In this document: piece after piece, positions 1-7,447 of the stretch
How positions within the stretch are numbered: position 1 is the first letter of the stretch
Layout of the letters: each line of letters begins with the position of its first letter
NCBI GenBank assembly: GCA_048635425.1
Contig: JAIVYN010000137.1
Location: 1-10,276 of the forward strand
DNA: 10,276 nucleotides
Origin: NIOZ-UU13 sp048635425
GTDB lineage: Bacteria > Planctomycetota > Phycisphaerae > Sedimentisphaerales > Anaerobacaceae
Direction of reading: 5' to 3'
Translations under genes and position numbers: made by a program
The notes under the pieces: model-generated
Databases searched by the model: none
Seen by the model: the letters and a program-made list of their open reading frames with translations, nothing else
What the model was told of the DNA's origin: nothing

Positions 1-896
1 ACACGACCACCGTCAACACCGTCCGCATCGGCTGTCAGCGTAATCTCGCCGGCTTCAAAATCTCCAGCGAGATCGACATTCCTGTTTGCGACGGCTGCTA
101 AGCTGTCAACGCCTGTGATAGCCGCCGAAATGATATCACCGGCGGCAAGAACTACTTGTCCGGTTGCGTTGATTGTTCCGGAGTTGTTAACCGTGTTGTT
201 AGCCGGAACAGGCGTTTCTAAATCTGACGCAGGTTCAATAAAAACATTACTCCCCAAGTGATTAAGATATACCTTCTCGCCCGCCGCTAACACTACTACC
301 GGGCTGGTTATAGTACCGGTGTTAAGGACCTGCGTGCCAACGAGATAAGCACTATCAGCAGCGTTAATCGTGCCCTCGTTAGTTACAGTTCCAAGACCGC
401 CTTGGAATTTCATCTTGGTGATTGTCCCATTTGTGAAGTCCAGGAAGTCTTGGTTTTCCATATTTAAACCGGAAGCGACCAGTCTGTTGACATTGATTTG
501 AGAATTTGGCCCGAAGATGATGCCGGCAGGGTCGATGAGGAAAATATTGCCGTTGGCTGTGAAACTGCCAAGAATCTCCGTACCGTCACCAAATACTTTG
601 AATAACGCGTTACTAACGTTGGTGGGCTGTACGCAGCCGACAGAGTGGCCGGTATTGATGTCAAAATCACTAAAGTAGCCGATCGCACCATTGTCAGCCC
701 ACATATCTTGGGTAGTGCCGCCTAAAAGTGGGGTAACAGTAATCGGGCCCGGCGGAGATGTCATAACCACCTCAGCCAGGGCAACCTGCATCGGTACTGC
801 TAACAGGATACAGTACACCAATAAGCATGCCACAATTTGTCTCAGATAATACATTGTTGAAATTTTTCGTAGCTTTTCCATCATACTTTTCCTCAT
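1..896 (-). CDS. TpsA-type secreted exoprotein, filamentous haemagglutinin N-terminal (TPS) domain, partial (3' end beyond left edge)
   Basis: The frame is open from 896 to the left edge: 298 codons with no stop. Residues 1-41 form a long signal peptide: basic start, hydrophobic core around 21-35, likely cleavage after ALA at 41. Residues about 45-260 look like the two-partner-secretion (TPS) domain, with the hallmark block NIFLIDPAGIIFG (117-129) followed by the NVNRLVAS segment. Repeated beta-helix-like strands such as TNEGTINAADSAYLVG follow. Family knowledge: the TPS domain is recognised by the partner TpsB POTRA domains, and the protein is threaded through the outer membrane to the surface, often as an adhesin. 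The transporter gene ends 84 nt upstream, so the two form one operon. ATG 896 has AAGGGG 7 nt upstream; in-frame ATGs at 884 and 881, with GAGG upstream, are alternatives. The passenger repeats and C-terminus, which would show the function, are not visible. Confidence 0.88.
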   Translation of the reverse strand, partial: MRKSMMEKLRKISTMYYLRQIVACLLVYCILLAVPMQVALAEVVMTSPPGPITVTPLLGGTTQDMWADNGAIGYFSDFDINTGHSVGCVQPTNVSNALFKVFGDGTEILGSFTANGNIFLIDPAGIIFGPNSQINVNRLVASGLNMENQDFLDFTNGTITKMKFQGGLGTVTNEGTINAADSAYLVGTQVLNTGTITSPVVVLAAGEKVYLNHLGSNVFIEPASDLETPVPANNTVNNSGTINATGQVVLAAGDIISAAITGVDSLAAVANRNVDLAGDFEAGEITLTADADGVDGGR

Positions 897-947
897 TTTA
901 AATCCCCTTTTATAGTTTCATATCCATAACCGATTTATATTTCCTTG

Positions 948-963
948 CCGACTACGCCGTCGG
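948..963 (-). other. small hairpin in the tpsB-tpsA spacer
   Basis: The spacer holds CCGAC and GTCGG arms (5 bp) around a 6-nt loop, between the transporter stop and the exoprotein start. On the transcribed strand it is not followed by a U-run, so it is not a standard terminator. It could tune mRNA processing between the two genes, but a stem this short could also be chance. Confidence 0.2.
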
Positions 964-980
964 ACATAATTTACTATTTA

Positions 981-3668
981 TTACCATTTCATCATCACGC
1001 CAACGTGCACGTGGCCTTTACCCTTTCGTGTAGTATCAGTTGAATTGAGTGGATAGCCGTAATACACAACTCCACTAAAATTGTCCCCAAGCTCAACAAT
1101 CCCACCACCGCCTACGGAGAAGAGCTCTTCATGTGCCCTGTCTGTTCCAACAGGGTCTATTACCTTGGCCCTTCCATAGTCAAAAAAGACCAGGGGAGCA
1201 AGCTTTCTAACGAGGGGTTTTGTCTGTCCTTCTTGTCCTGCCCTGTTGCCGCCGGCCTCTTTGGACTTCTCGTATTTGACAAGGTCGAACTCATATTGGA
1301 CGGTAGCAAGTATGCCGCCATCGGCGACAGCTTCGTATTCATCGTAGCCCCTGACAGAGTACATTCCGCCAAAGGAGGTCATTTTTGCCGGGACCAATCT
1401 TTCGTCCGACGTTATATAACGGAAGGAGCCGCTAAGCCGCCCGACCTTATTCGAGTCCAGGTACTGGCTGTGAGCAGCCGAAGCGGTGTAAATGGCAAAA
1501 TGGGTTTCAGCATTTTCTCGTGCCAGATTAAACTCGTCCGCTCCGGATTCGCCGCCTAAGCTCTCATAACGGTTAAATCCAAAGGAGGTATGCGATATAT
1601 CGTCTGAGCGATGCAGGTCAACTCCGCCTCCCCACAGCCAGAACCTAACGTCGCTTCCCTGAACGGGGATTTCTTCAAACTCGGTATTTACCTTACTATC
1701 TGTATGTTCAAGAGAACCTTTAATATCGAAGAACCAACCATCGTCCTGGAAGAGGTTATAACGCATTATTCCGCCATAGAACGTACCTCTACCGAGAAAG
1801 TCGAACGGACCCGCCTCCGTGCTTATATCATATTCGCTGTAACCGCCATAAAGGTTAAGACGCACCCAAGGTCCTAACACCGGTAAGTCGTAACTGCCGT
1901 ACACTCCGTAATTCTCGTCCAGGGTCGAATCCCACGGGGCCTGATAAATTGCAGTAAATCTGTCGTCTATGCCTAAAAGATTGGTGTTGATGACTCCGAC
2001 TCTTGGGTTCCATTGCCTTTCACTTGTGCCGGAGTTGTCTGCCTGGATGAACCAATGCCAGGGATTTGCTTCATAGATATTGTATCCCACGGCAATGGAG
2101 TTTGGTTCAGCTCCTTTCGATACGATCGGAGAAACATACCTGTCAGGGTTTAGGTTGAGCAGATTGACAAAATCATCCAGTTCTTTCTGATTTGCCACCT
2201 GTCCGATTTTTCCGGGCGACCAGTCTTTAACTGCAGGGCTGCTGAGAAAGCCCTTTTCAACTTTCTCGTTTTGAGGATTGTAATAAGTTGTTGTAACCTC
2301 ACTGACCGACGCCTCCAAAACGATTACGGGCAGAATTTCATCCTCCAGTCGCCTGCCGTCTATGAGTGCTTCTGAGGGAACATACACATATACACCCGCA
2401 TAATTCTTGTCCAGGTAAACCGAGAGAAGATACTGGGTAAAACCCTGAATAGTCCTTGTGGAGACCTGGCGAGGCTGGCCAGGCTGTGTAATTATATTAT
2501 GCAGGATTCTAAGGTCAAAAAGATCAGTGCTCTCGGCCTCATGCAGTGGTTTTTCCGAAGCATTGTAAATCAAAGGCATATCCTTCAACAATTCTGCATT
2601 TGATAACAGGCTGTTGCCGCTGATGCTCAGTGCTCTTACGGTCAAACTTGAAGTAGTATCTTCGGGTAGTTTCAGTTTCGCAATCAGTGGTGCCTCTCTT
2701 CGCAGTCTTAGCCCGATATTTACTTTTGCCACTTTCTCCTGGTAATCATCCTCGATTTGTTTTTTCTGGGCGGCGTACTCGGCGGTTTCTCTCTCTTCGA
2801 ACTCTGCAAGTGTTTCCACGTACTCTGCTTCGAGCTGGGCAACCTTCTCCATATAATCAGCAGCCAGCTTTGCTAAACCAAAATTTTTCTCCAGATCCTT
2901 CTTGTCCTGCCTGAGTTTACGCTTGAGGTTTGCCTTTTCAGTCTTAATCTCTTTGACTTGTGCTTTATCCGACTTCGCGAGTTCAGCCTTTTCGTCGAGT
3001 TTTGCCACTGCCGTTTTGTTCTCTGCTTCGAGCCGAGCAACCGCTTGTTCATACTGCTTGTACTCAGCGTCCAGTTTTGCCTTGTCTTTCTTGGCTGCTG
3101 CTTTAGCCTGCTCATACTCGGCCTTGAGCTTAGCTTTGTCCCCATCGAACTTGCGTTTCATGCTTGCCCGCTCAGCCTTAAGATCTTTGTCTTGTTTTTT
3201 AATCTTGGCATTTAACTCGGTGAGCTTGGCTTTCTTTTCACGCTCTGCTTGGGCGATTTCAGCCTGGGCTTGCTTCTCAACCTCGGTGTCTAACTTTGCG
3301 AGTCTGCTTTTCTCCGCGCGTTCGGCCTTAGCTTTAGCGGCAGCTTCTCGTTTAGCTTTAGCAGCAGCTTCCCGTTTGGCTTTAGCGGCAGCTTCTCGCT
3401 TGGCCTTCAATTCTTCGGCTGCCCGGGCCCGCTCCTGACGTCTGGCTTTAGTTTTAGCGGTAGCTTCTCGCTTGGCTTGAGCGGCAGCTTCTCGACTGGC
3501 TTTCACCTCTTCGGCAGCCCTTGCTTTTTCCTCCCGTCTTAACTGTGCTTCGGTCTTAGCGGATGTGGGTCGGGTAGGTTGTTGAGCAGTATCCGCAACG
3601 CAACCCACGCACGCTAAAAGTAAAGCAACAACGAGAGCAAAACATATCGTTCTTGTCGCGTTATTCAT
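981..3668 (-). CDS. TpsB-family outer-membrane transporter (FhaC/ShlB/HecB-like) with long N-terminal charged coiled coil
   Basis: This 895-aa protein should be the outer-membrane pore that secretes the downstream TPS exoprotein. Residues 1-25 are a signal sequence with lipobox-like LLAC (C20; C23 is an alternative). Residues about 38-320 are almost entirely Lys/Glu/Ala/Arg/Asp, a long helix or coiled coil with internal repeats. Residues about 342-535 look like POTRA domains (SLTVRALSISGNSLLSN, then a second unit ending near 530). Residues about 538-895 form the beta-barrel, with amphipathic strands, the VRGY motif at 772-775 that TpsB/BamA-superfamily proteins carry in loop 6, FFDYGRAKV at 828-836, and a C-terminal aromatic (W895) as in outer-membrane proteins. 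Typical TpsB proteins are near 550-600 aa, so the extra length is the N-terminal helix. Start ATG 3668 has AAGGAG 7 nt upstream and a sigma70-like promoter further up. The barrel and POTRA assignment is firm; the lipid anchor is inference. Confidence 0.88.
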   Translation of the reverse strand: MNNATRTICFALVVALLLACVGCVADTAQQPTRPTSAKTEAQLRREEKARAAEEVKASREAAAQAKREATAKTKARRQERARAAEELKAKREAAAKAKREAAAKAKREAAAKAKAERAEKSRLAKLDTEVEKQAQAEIAQAEREKKAKLTELNAKIKKQDKDLKAERASMKRKFDGDKAKLKAEYEQAKAAAKKDKAKLDAEYKQYEQAVARLEAENKTAVAKLDEKAELAKSDKAQVKEIKTEKANLKRKLRQDKKDLEKNFGLAKLAADYMEKVAQLEAEYVETLAEFEERETAEYAAQKKQIEDDYQEKVAKVNIGLRLRREAPLIAKLKLPEDTTSSLTVRALSISGNSLLSNAELLKDMPLIYNASEKPLHEAESTDLFDLRILHNIITQPGQPRQVSTRTIQGFTQYLLSVYLDKNYAGVYVYVPSEALIDGRRLEDEILPVIVLEASVSEVTTTYYNPQNEKVEKGFLSSPAVKDWSPGKIGQVANQKELDDFVNLLNLNPDRYVSPIVSKGAEPNSIAVGYNIYEANPWHWFIQADNSGTSERQWNPRVGVINTNLLGIDDRFTAIYQAPWDSTLDENYGVYGSYDLPVLGPWVRLNLYGGYSEYDISTEAGPFDFLGRGTFYGGIMRYNLFQDDGWFFDIKGSLEHTDSKVNTEFEEIPVQGSDVRFWLWGGGVDLHRSDDISHTSFGFNRYESLGGESGADEFNLARENAETHFAIYTASAAHSQYLDSNKVGRLSGSFRYITSDERLVPAKMTSFGGMYSVRGYDEYEAVADGGILATVQYEFDLVKYEKSKEAGGNRAGQEGQTKPLVRKLAPLVFFDYGRAKVIDPVGTDRAHEELFSVGGGGIVELGDNFSGVVYYGYPLNSTDTTRKGKGHVHVGVMMKW
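3330..3401 (-). repeat. three tandem 24-bp units coding KREAAAKA inside the transporter gene
   Basis: Residues 90-113 are three identical octapeptides, each coded by 24 bp with a few synonymous changes between units. They sit in a larger, older duplication: residues 49-75 and 81-107 (nucleotides about 3444-3524 and 3348-3428) align with the same ARAAEE start and the same spacing. Alternating Lys/Arg and Glu within Ala-rich segments favours a stable helix. The pattern suggests the helix grew by in-frame repeat expansion. Confidence 0.8.
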
Positions 3669-3863
3669 AATTCTTCTCCTTAAATGTGCCTGTTAGATCT
3701 ACATGAACAACCGATTCTTAGTCAGAACCGCGGCAAGAAATCTATCACATTCCTCCATGGAAGGCCAGAAAAAAATCTATAAGTTTTAAAAAATAACCAA
3801 CTTCCAAATATAACATCACCACATCACACCCAATTAAGGAAGTGCATCAGAAAACATTCTGCT

Positions 3864-3893
3864 ATTATATCAAGTATTCACGTTAGAGGTCAA
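3864..3893 (-). promoter_or_regulatory. sigma70-like promoter for the tpsB-tpsA operon
   Basis: On the minus strand TTGACC (3888-3893) and a perfect TATAAT (3864-3869) are separated by 18 nt. The predicted start near 3857 leaves a leader of about 190 nt before the transporter start codon. It is the best promoter match I found in the long gene-free stretch and it faces the right way. It is a consensus match only. Confidence 0.55.
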
Positions 3894-4476
3894 GGATAAA
3901 GTTTGCTAAGTCCCTTATATTGCCTATATTTAATCCTTCGTAGCTGGGAATTTGTCCGACTAACAGGTGCTGAAACCTTTAGGTGGCTCTAAACAAAAGA
4001 CTGGTTATCGTAAACCTAAAAATACAAAGTCTTATAATAACGTGGAATCACGTATTTTGCCCAGCAATACACGGACACGCCCCAAGTGCTCTTTCACAAA
4101 TGAATTGATGAGCATTGTTAGGTTTTCTTGGTGACAGACATCAAAGACTGGAACTCATAAGTTAGCAGTACATCAAGTGAATCCATGCAGTTTTCTAACC
4201 TATCCCAGCCCCCAAAATAGTACTATATCCTGAGTTCTATGTTCCCAGCTAAATGTATGCTTGAGAAGATTAACTAAAGAAAATAATGAGTGTAATTTTT
4301 TTTATGAAGACATTAAATTCTACCATTGTAACTTCTATAATGGCAAATGCCTTTGCCGGAACCAAGGGGGTGTAATTTGAATCCGCGTCGGACCATTTCC
4401 AAAATATTTATTACGCAAAAAGATACAGCTTACTTTGCCAAGTATATCTTTTGATATTTGTAGCGATACTAAAAAG
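3894..4476. other. gene-free stretch, AT-rich, no supported gene
   Basis: Nothing here translates into a recognisable protein on either strand. Only very short open frames exist, for example 29 codons on the plus strand at 4286-4375. Small inverted repeats such as GGCAAATGCCTTTGCC and ACGTG/CACGT occur, but none is followed by a U-run in the direction of the upstream operon. Since the stretch starts with a broken gene end (4477-4566), it is probably decayed DNA plus the upstream region of the secretion operon. Confidence 0.5.
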
Positions 4477-4566
4477 TCAATGCTTATACTCTTTAACAGC
4501 GCTGTATAAAACAGGCACTACAAGCATAGTAAGTATCTCAATTGTCATACCACCAAAGGAAGGTAC
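4477..4566 (-). pseudogene. C-terminal remnant of a heavy-metal-efflux RND pump (CusA/CzcA type)
   Basis: Read on the minus strand from 4566, the frame gives VPSFGGMTIEILTMLVVPV, then LYSAVKEYKH and a TGA stop at 4477-4479. This matches the last transmembrane helix of HME-RND pumps, where a (V/L)P-x-(F/V)GGM-x8-T-x4-VPVLY pattern is followed by a short basic tail. The rest of the roughly 1000-residue protein is absent: an in-frame TAA lies at 4567-4569 and the permease gene stops at 4575. The natural 3' end therefore seems kept, while everything upstream was replaced or deleted. There is no start signal and it is surely not functional. The stretch is short, so the family call rests on one motif. 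Confidence 0.6.
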
Positions 4567-4574
4567 TTAAGCCT

Positions 4575-5966
4575 TTATGCCATCGGCAAAATCAGAGCCA
4601 ACAGGAACGAGACGACGACCCCTGTGAAACCGACTATAGCCAGCAATGGCGTCCAGGACTTGAGTCCTTCAGCTTCGGTCAGCCCGGTCATTTTTACGAA
4701 AATCCAGAATCCGCTGTCGTTCATCCACGAACCTATCATCGAGCCGCCTCCAATGGCGGTGGCCAGATACGCGGGGTGATAACCCAACGCCTTTGTCGAT
4801 GTGACCATTGCGGCAATCATCGCTGACGAGGTTATCATCGCAACGGTGGTCGAGCCCTGCGCTATTTTCATCAGCGCAGCGATAAGGGCACCCAATACCA
4901 ACAGCATCATACCACTTGCCGGTTGGCCGCTGTCGCCCTTGAATAGGTTTTCGATAGCCGGGCCAATCTCGGCGGCTTTAAGCATTGCACCAAAGGCACC
5001 ACCTCCAGCCGTTATCAGGATAATCACACCGCCGCTCATCAATGACACTTCGACAACTTTCGCCAATTGCGCATGCGTGAGAGCACGTTTGCTCTTGAGC
5101 ATCCACATGGCAATTGCAGTCGATATAAGCATCGCCAAATTCACATTACCCAGCACGGCGGTTATACCAACGGCCCGGCTTAAGCCCGAACCCTCGGCTG
5201 CGCCCTCGGCCATCGTGCGGACAATTGTATTGGTCGAGACCAGCAGCACAGGTAGAATAATCGGCAGAAGTGAAATCAGTAGCCCCGGCAGCTGATGGTC
5301 TTCGAGCGGCTCCGGCTCAGACAGCTCGCCGCCAAGTGGTTTCATCTGTATATTCATTCGCCGGTCTGCATACCCGGAGAAGAGCATTCCGACAACGGCG
5401 GCAGGAAGCGCCACCAATGCGCCAACCATAATCATAACGCCGATATCAATGCCAAGGTTGTCGGCCATGATGAGCGGCCCGGGAGTTGGCGGAACAAGTG
5501 AGTGGGTAATCACTCCGCCGGCTGCAATAGCCATCGCGTATTTCAGGTAATGTTTCTTTGTCCGCCGGTGCATGGACCGCGCCAACGGCACGAGCAGATA
5601 GAAAACCGTGTCAAAGAATACCGGGACTGAGAGCACAAAACCGCTGGCCATAAGCGCTGTAGAGCTGCGTTTTTCCCCAAGCAGTGACAGAAAACCTCTG
5701 ACGATGCGGTCCGCTGCACCGCTGTCCATCATGCACTTGCCGATGACCACGGCCAGAGCAATGACAATACCGATACTGCCGGCCGTGTTTCCGAATGCCT
5801 CTGCCACCCGGCTCATCTTTTCAGCCAAATCCCCGGGACTAAGCAGACTAACAACCACGGCTGAGCTAATCAATGCGATAAAAGCATTCATTCTCAACCG
5901 CGTAATCATAAGTATGACGGTCAGCATGCCGACAACAAGAATTATTAGCGGGTGCAGATTGAACAT
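4575..5966 (-). CDS. GntP-family sugar-acid (aldonate) permease
   Basis: This 463-aa inner-membrane protein has about a dozen hydrophobic segments and matches the GntP (gluconate:H+ symporter) family, whose members are near 440-450 aa. Family-typical blocks are RLRMNAFIALI (23-33), IGKCMMDSGAADRIV (75-89), VPVFFDTVFYLLVPLA (114-129), THSLVPPTPGPL (154-165), AQGSTTVAMIT (369-379) and GGSMIGSWMNDSGFW (407-421). The segment around 210-225 is a hydrophilic, probably cytoplasmic loop. It is the last gene of the catabolic cluster, 47 nt after the kinase, and should import the aldonate that the dehydratase uses; E. coli yjhF is a GntP member in a comparable cluster. The exact substrate (xylonate, gluconate, galactonate and similar) cannot be read from sequence. 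GAGGG lies 12 nt upstream of the ATG, rather far, so translation may partly depend on coupling. Confidence 0.9.
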   Translation of the reverse strand: MFNLHPLIILVVGMLTVILMITRLRMNAFIALISSAVVVSLLSPGDLAEKMSRVAEAFGNTAGSIGIVIALAVVIGKCMMDSGAADRIVRGFLSLLGEKRSSTALMASGFVLSVPVFFDTVFYLLVPLARSMHRRTKKHYLKYAMAIAAGGVITHSLVPPTPGPLIMADNLGIDIGVMIMVGALVALPAAVVGMLFSGYADRRMNIQMKPLGGELSEPEPLEDHQLPGLLISLLPIILPVLLVSTNTIVRTMAEGAAEGSGLSRAVGITAVLGNVNLAMLISTAIAMWMLKSKRALTHAQLAKVVEVSLMSGGVIILITAGGGAFGAMLKAAEIGPAIENLFKGDSGQPASGMMLLVLGALIAALMKIAQGSTTVAMITSSAMIAAMVTSTKALGYHPAYLATAIGGGSMIGSWMNDSGFWIFVKMTGLTEAEGLKSWTPLLAIVGFTGVVVSFLLALILPMA

Positions 5967-6013
5967 AATACCGTTTTACCCTCAAACAATAGGACAATGA
6001 AATAACTTCCGTG

Positions 6014-7432
6014 CTACGGCGAAGCGCTTCGCCCAGACGAGCATAAATATTTTTGACCAAGCATGGCAGCTCCCTTCATAGATGATTGCTCATTATGGAT
6101 ATATTCACAGTCCCTCATCCACTTTGACTTTGCCCGCATCAGAGCGGGATTTGTCGCACCCCCGGTCACGTGGATTACATTTTGAAGGGTCACGTTCTTA
6201 CCAATCTCTTCCAGGTGTGCTTTCTGATACTCGCATAGTCCTCTGACAATCCCAGCTAATATCTCCTCGCGGGTTGTCTGCTGGGTCAATCCCAGCAATT
6301 GAGCTTTAAGCGGCTCCAGACTGTATCGCGAACCCATAAGATATGGCACATAAGTAACATCACTTTGGCGCTCGAGCCAGGTCTCAATCACCCGGGGAAG
6401 GAAGCTGTTGTAAAACTCCTCAGCACTCAATTCGCCGCAGAACAAGCCTTTGTACCAGTCCAGCGCCTTTCCTCCGGCGTTCATAACATGCAAGGTCAGC
6501 CATCGATTCGGCAGCACGTGGGCCCGGATGTTGTAATTAGCAGAGGCCAGACATTTATCAAGGCATACGAGATTGATTTCACAGGTTCCGTTTACATTAA
6601 TGATGTCTCCCGGCTCATTGATTCCCATCGAATAAGCCGCAAGCACCGCATCATTACCGCCGATCAGTACAGGAGGTTCCTTTCTAAAGCCCAGCTTTTG
6701 TGCGAGTGACTTGCTTATTCGGCCTACACTTTCATACGCCGGAGTTATTTGCGGCAATTGGTCAATTGAGAGGCCAAAGGTTACGGCAATATCCTCATTC
6801 CAGGCCAAGTCGTTGCGAACGGTATTGTACAGGGCCATCAGCGATGCGGACGAGGGGTCGATGGCGAAACTGCCCGTCAGCCAATGAGCAATGTATGTAT
6901 TGGAATGGCCAAACTTATAAGTTTTGTCAAAGACTTCGGGACAATTATCTTTAATCCAAAGAATACTCGCCAGCGAACATCCGCCCGCGACCGGCATATT
7001 AGCCGTGGTCTCTAAAAGATGCTCTATTCCAATGGTCTCTATTATGAATTTGGCCTGCTTGCGGGAACGCTGGTCGAGCATTAAGATGGCTGGGTAAAGT
7101 GCCTCGCCATCTTTATCCATGGCCGTCAGCCCGGGCGTGGTCCCGGAAAGGGAAACAACATCGACATCGCCGATAAGGTCCTCCATTTCTTTGCATCCGG
7201 CGGCCAAGGCCCTCTTCCATTTGTCCTGTTCAATGTCACCGAACAAACCATCGTTATAAATATTCACTTCGTACTCTTGCGTGAATTGTCTAACCAGACT
7301 CAGCGTATTATCGACAATCCGAAATACGCCCATCTTCATACTGGTCGTTCCGATATCAACCCCTAATATCGTATTTTTGTTTGCGGTCTTTTGATTGTCG
7401 GTTTGAGCCATCACGACCTGCTTGATAAACAT
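6014..7432 (-). CDS. FGGY-family carbohydrate kinase (xylulokinase/gluconokinase-like)
   Basis: This 472-aa protein has the two-domain FGGY fold, near the family's usual 480-500 aa. The N-terminal phosphate-binding motif is ILGVDIGTTSMKMGVF (22-37). LSGTTPGL (95-102) and LDQRS (119-123) correspond to the substrate-binding stretch of xylulokinase-like enzymes. GGNDAVLAAYSMG (258-270) carries the likely catalytic base D261. HVTGGATNPALMRAKSKWMRD (421-441) is the C-terminal nucleotide-binding motif. It would phosphorylate a sugar, sugar acid or polyol with ATP in the cytoplasm; the substrate is not evident. It sits between aldolase and permease, although the dehydratase/aldolase route needs no kinase. 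The start is uncertain: ATG 7432 lies only 15 nt from the nested repeat element and has a poor ribosome site, while ATG 7411 (eighth codon, before AQTDN) has AGG 5 nt upstream and fits equally well. Confidence 0.9.
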   Translation of the reverse strand: MFIKQVVMAQTDNQKTANKNTILGVDIGTTSMKMGVFRIVDNTLSLVRQFTQEYEVNIYNDGLFGDIEQDKWKRALAAGCKEMEDLIGDVDVVSLSGTTPGLTAMDKDGEALYPAILMLDQRSRKQAKFIIETIGIEHLLETTANMPVAGGCSLASILWIKDNCPEVFDKTYKFGHSNTYIAHWLTGSFAIDPSSASLMALYNTVRNDLAWNEDIAVTFGLSIDQLPQITPAYESVGRISKSLAQKLGFRKEPPVLIGGNDAVLAAYSMGINEPGDIINVNGTCEINLVCLDKCLASANYNIRAHVLPNRWLTLHVMNAGGKALDWYKGLFCGELSAEEFYNSFLPRVIETWLERQSDVTYVPYLMGSRYSLEPLKAQLLGLTQQTTREEILAGIVRGLCEYQKAHLEEIGKNVTLQNVIHVTGGATNPALMRAKSKWMRDCEYIHNEQSSMKGAAMLGQKYLCSSGRSASP

Positions 7433-7447
7433 CTCAATTATATCTGA

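Noticed and set aside
464..691. Minus-strand 75-aa open frame
   Set aside because: Out of frame with and fully inside the TPS exoprotein coding sequence, which is open through this whole stretch and has clear family motifs.
2902..3438. Plus-strand open frame of 178 aa, very rich in Ser/Ala/Leu/Phe
   Set aside because: It is the antisense of the repetitive Lys/Glu/Ala coiled-coil coding region; such low-complexity genes keep the opposite strand open. It has no family match and no ribosome site.
3702..3788. Plus-strand small frame starting MNNRFLVRTAAR
   Set aside because: No ribosome site, antisense to the leader of the secretion operon, composition not protein-like.
4286..4305. Run of eight T on the plus strand as a rho-independent terminator
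   Set aside because: No stem precedes it and no plus-strand gene needs it. I found no convincing terminator for the minus-strand sugar-acid operon between 3894 and 4566 either.
4286..4375. Plus-strand 29-codon frame (MSVIFFMKTLNS...) ending in a signal-peptide-like ANAFAG
   Set aside because: The hydrophobic core is poor, no mature protein follows, the ribosome site is weak, and there is no homology I can recognise. It might be a decayed gene start but is not supportable.
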